NCBI GenBank assembly: GCA_945910005.1
Contig: OX246748.1
Coordinates: 9,153,363 to 9,217,362, forward strand
Origin: Isoperla grammatica
Taxonomy: Eukaryota > Arthropoda > Insecta > Plecoptera > Perlodidae
Direction of reading: 5' to 3'
DNA length: 64,000 nt
The position numbers and the translations under genes are program-made. The notes beneath the pieces are model-generated. The model made no database searches. It saw only the letters and a list, made by a program, of their open reading frames with translations, and was not told the origin of the DNA. Positions 62,880-64,000 of this stretch are shown in pieces; the stretch's first letter is position 1, and each line of letters begins with the position of its first letter.

Positions 62880-64000
62880 CAAATACCTTTCTTTACTTAC
62901 TTCTTTATATCGTTATGCTTACGATAAAATCAGTAGTGACAGATAATAAGAAATATATTCGCTTCAAATGATCCAACAGTCCTTTGCGTTTAGAGAACAC
63001 TCATCGACTGATAAAAAACAATTGATTTGCTTTGAACGAAGATTGGCGAAATACACTACAGTCATCATCGTTTTTTTAAGTTCAAAGGTTCTGTGCTCGA
63101 ATATCTTTCCTTGAACTTCTCGTTATCTGTGGCTCTCATTGTTTTTGTACAGCTGGGCTTACCACACACATCTCCCAAACGATATTATTCGTGATTATGA
63201 CTGTTCTCTCATAATAAGTTGGCCCATCGTAAATATTATCATGCTTACGACATACAGCTAGTGTTGGAAGTCTTGAAAGTTTCAACTTGAAAGTTTCAAA
63301 TTGAAATTTTCAAGGCATCAAGTGAAATTTTCAAAAAAATGTGAAACATGATATTTTATAGCCACATTGTTACTAGTTAAGTATTTATTACTTTTAAAGT
63401 TATTCAGAATACATTATATTGATTGGTCACATAGGCAGTGACAGTGAAGTTGAGCCTAACTTTACAGAGTTTGAGACTCCAGAGTCCGAGTAAAAGAGAA
63501 ATATACTACGTTTACTACGCGAGCCGAGTCTGTACGATTCGGTACATACAAACTGCATTCGTACAAAATTTTCCTGGTCAACACGTTTGTATGTACCGAG
63601 AAAGTATCCGAGCCAGCACGCTCTGCCGATCAGTAATATTTACTAAATTTAGACAATGTACAATCTCAGAATCCGTGGTAAAGTAGACAGAAACTGGAGC
63701 TGATTGTCGAGTACGTATACAGTAGTACCACTAAGTACGGACTTGGTTCGTGTGGTAAACGTATATTCAGATTTCTCTAACAAAACTAAGAGAAGTATAT
63801 TGGTATCTGTATATATACCTGCCCTGAGAGTGACAGGTTAAGTCAAAATGTCCTTTCTTCATTACTTTTATACATACCAGGTAATAAAATGCATTCAATT
63901 CATGGGAATGAGTCTTATTTTCATGAAAATCAATCTTTCACAAAATTTCAATATTTCATGAAACTTTCAACGAAACTTTCAAAAACATAAATTTCATGAA
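62880..64000. other. AT-rich end of window with GAAA-TTTC words
   Basis: No gene is supported. At 63260-63340 and again at 63900-64000, words such as gaaagtttcaa, gaaattttcaa and ttcatgaaa recur in both orientations, with relatively normal sequence between. This may be an inverted-repeat element whose right end runs past the window. Confidence 0.4.

Overview
The window is animal nuclear DNA, AT-rich and crowded with repeats. Split genes with GT-AG introns, SINEs, MITEs, a CR1-like LINE and minisatellites rule out a prokaryote. The best guess is a lophotrochozoan, probably a mollusc. This rests on a gustatory-receptor-like gene, a 5S-rRNA/Deu-type SINE, and an abundant dispersed repeat whose modules resemble ones I remember from mollusc genomes. 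The species cannot be named from sequence alone.

Left part (1-19 kb): no convincing protein gene. It holds dispersed SINE-like copies, a GC-rich island (5990-7083), a 66-bp minisatellite of about 36 units (11085-13445) with an older relative at 8190-8930, a PIF/Harbinger-like element with a TTA duplication and internal 175-bp tandem repeats (14727-16047), and a 5S-headed SINE (17063-17480).

Middle (19.1-35.3 kb, minus strand): seven exons with matching splice phases rebuild a seven-transmembrane gustatory-receptor-like protein ending in the family signature TYLVVMVQF. Its two large introns were filled by transposons. One holds a near-complete CR1-like LINE in antisense (PHD finger, SGNH esterase, endonuclease and reverse transcriptase). 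The other holds a 5.9-kb fold-back DNA transposon encoding a decayed CXC-domain protein, itself split by a 2.2-kb hAT-like element with a perfect 8-bp target duplication.

Right part (41-62 kb): a plus-strand secreted protein of 387 residues with six copies of a W-x-I-V-R-S-I-S-x-E-L-like motif (41201-42364). It is followed on the minus strand by three tandem paralogous genes (45.5-50.7, 51.6-53.8 and 55.1-57.5 kb). Each has three tiny exons with identical phases and encodes an 80-95 residue secreted peptide with a C-[IV]-E-[DE]-R-P-x-Q-x-D-P-[FW]-T signature. I do not recognise this family; it is the strongest candidate for something undescribed. Next to it is a fourth secreted-peptide gene (58441-58665). 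Its signal-peptide segment, fused to a SINE fragment, has been amplified into about 26 tandem units (58666-62335), most still open from their own ATG.

Intergenic space is mainly decayed SINEs and short inverted-repeat elements. Several MITE families have two copies here. No true tRNA, rRNA or CRISPR is present.
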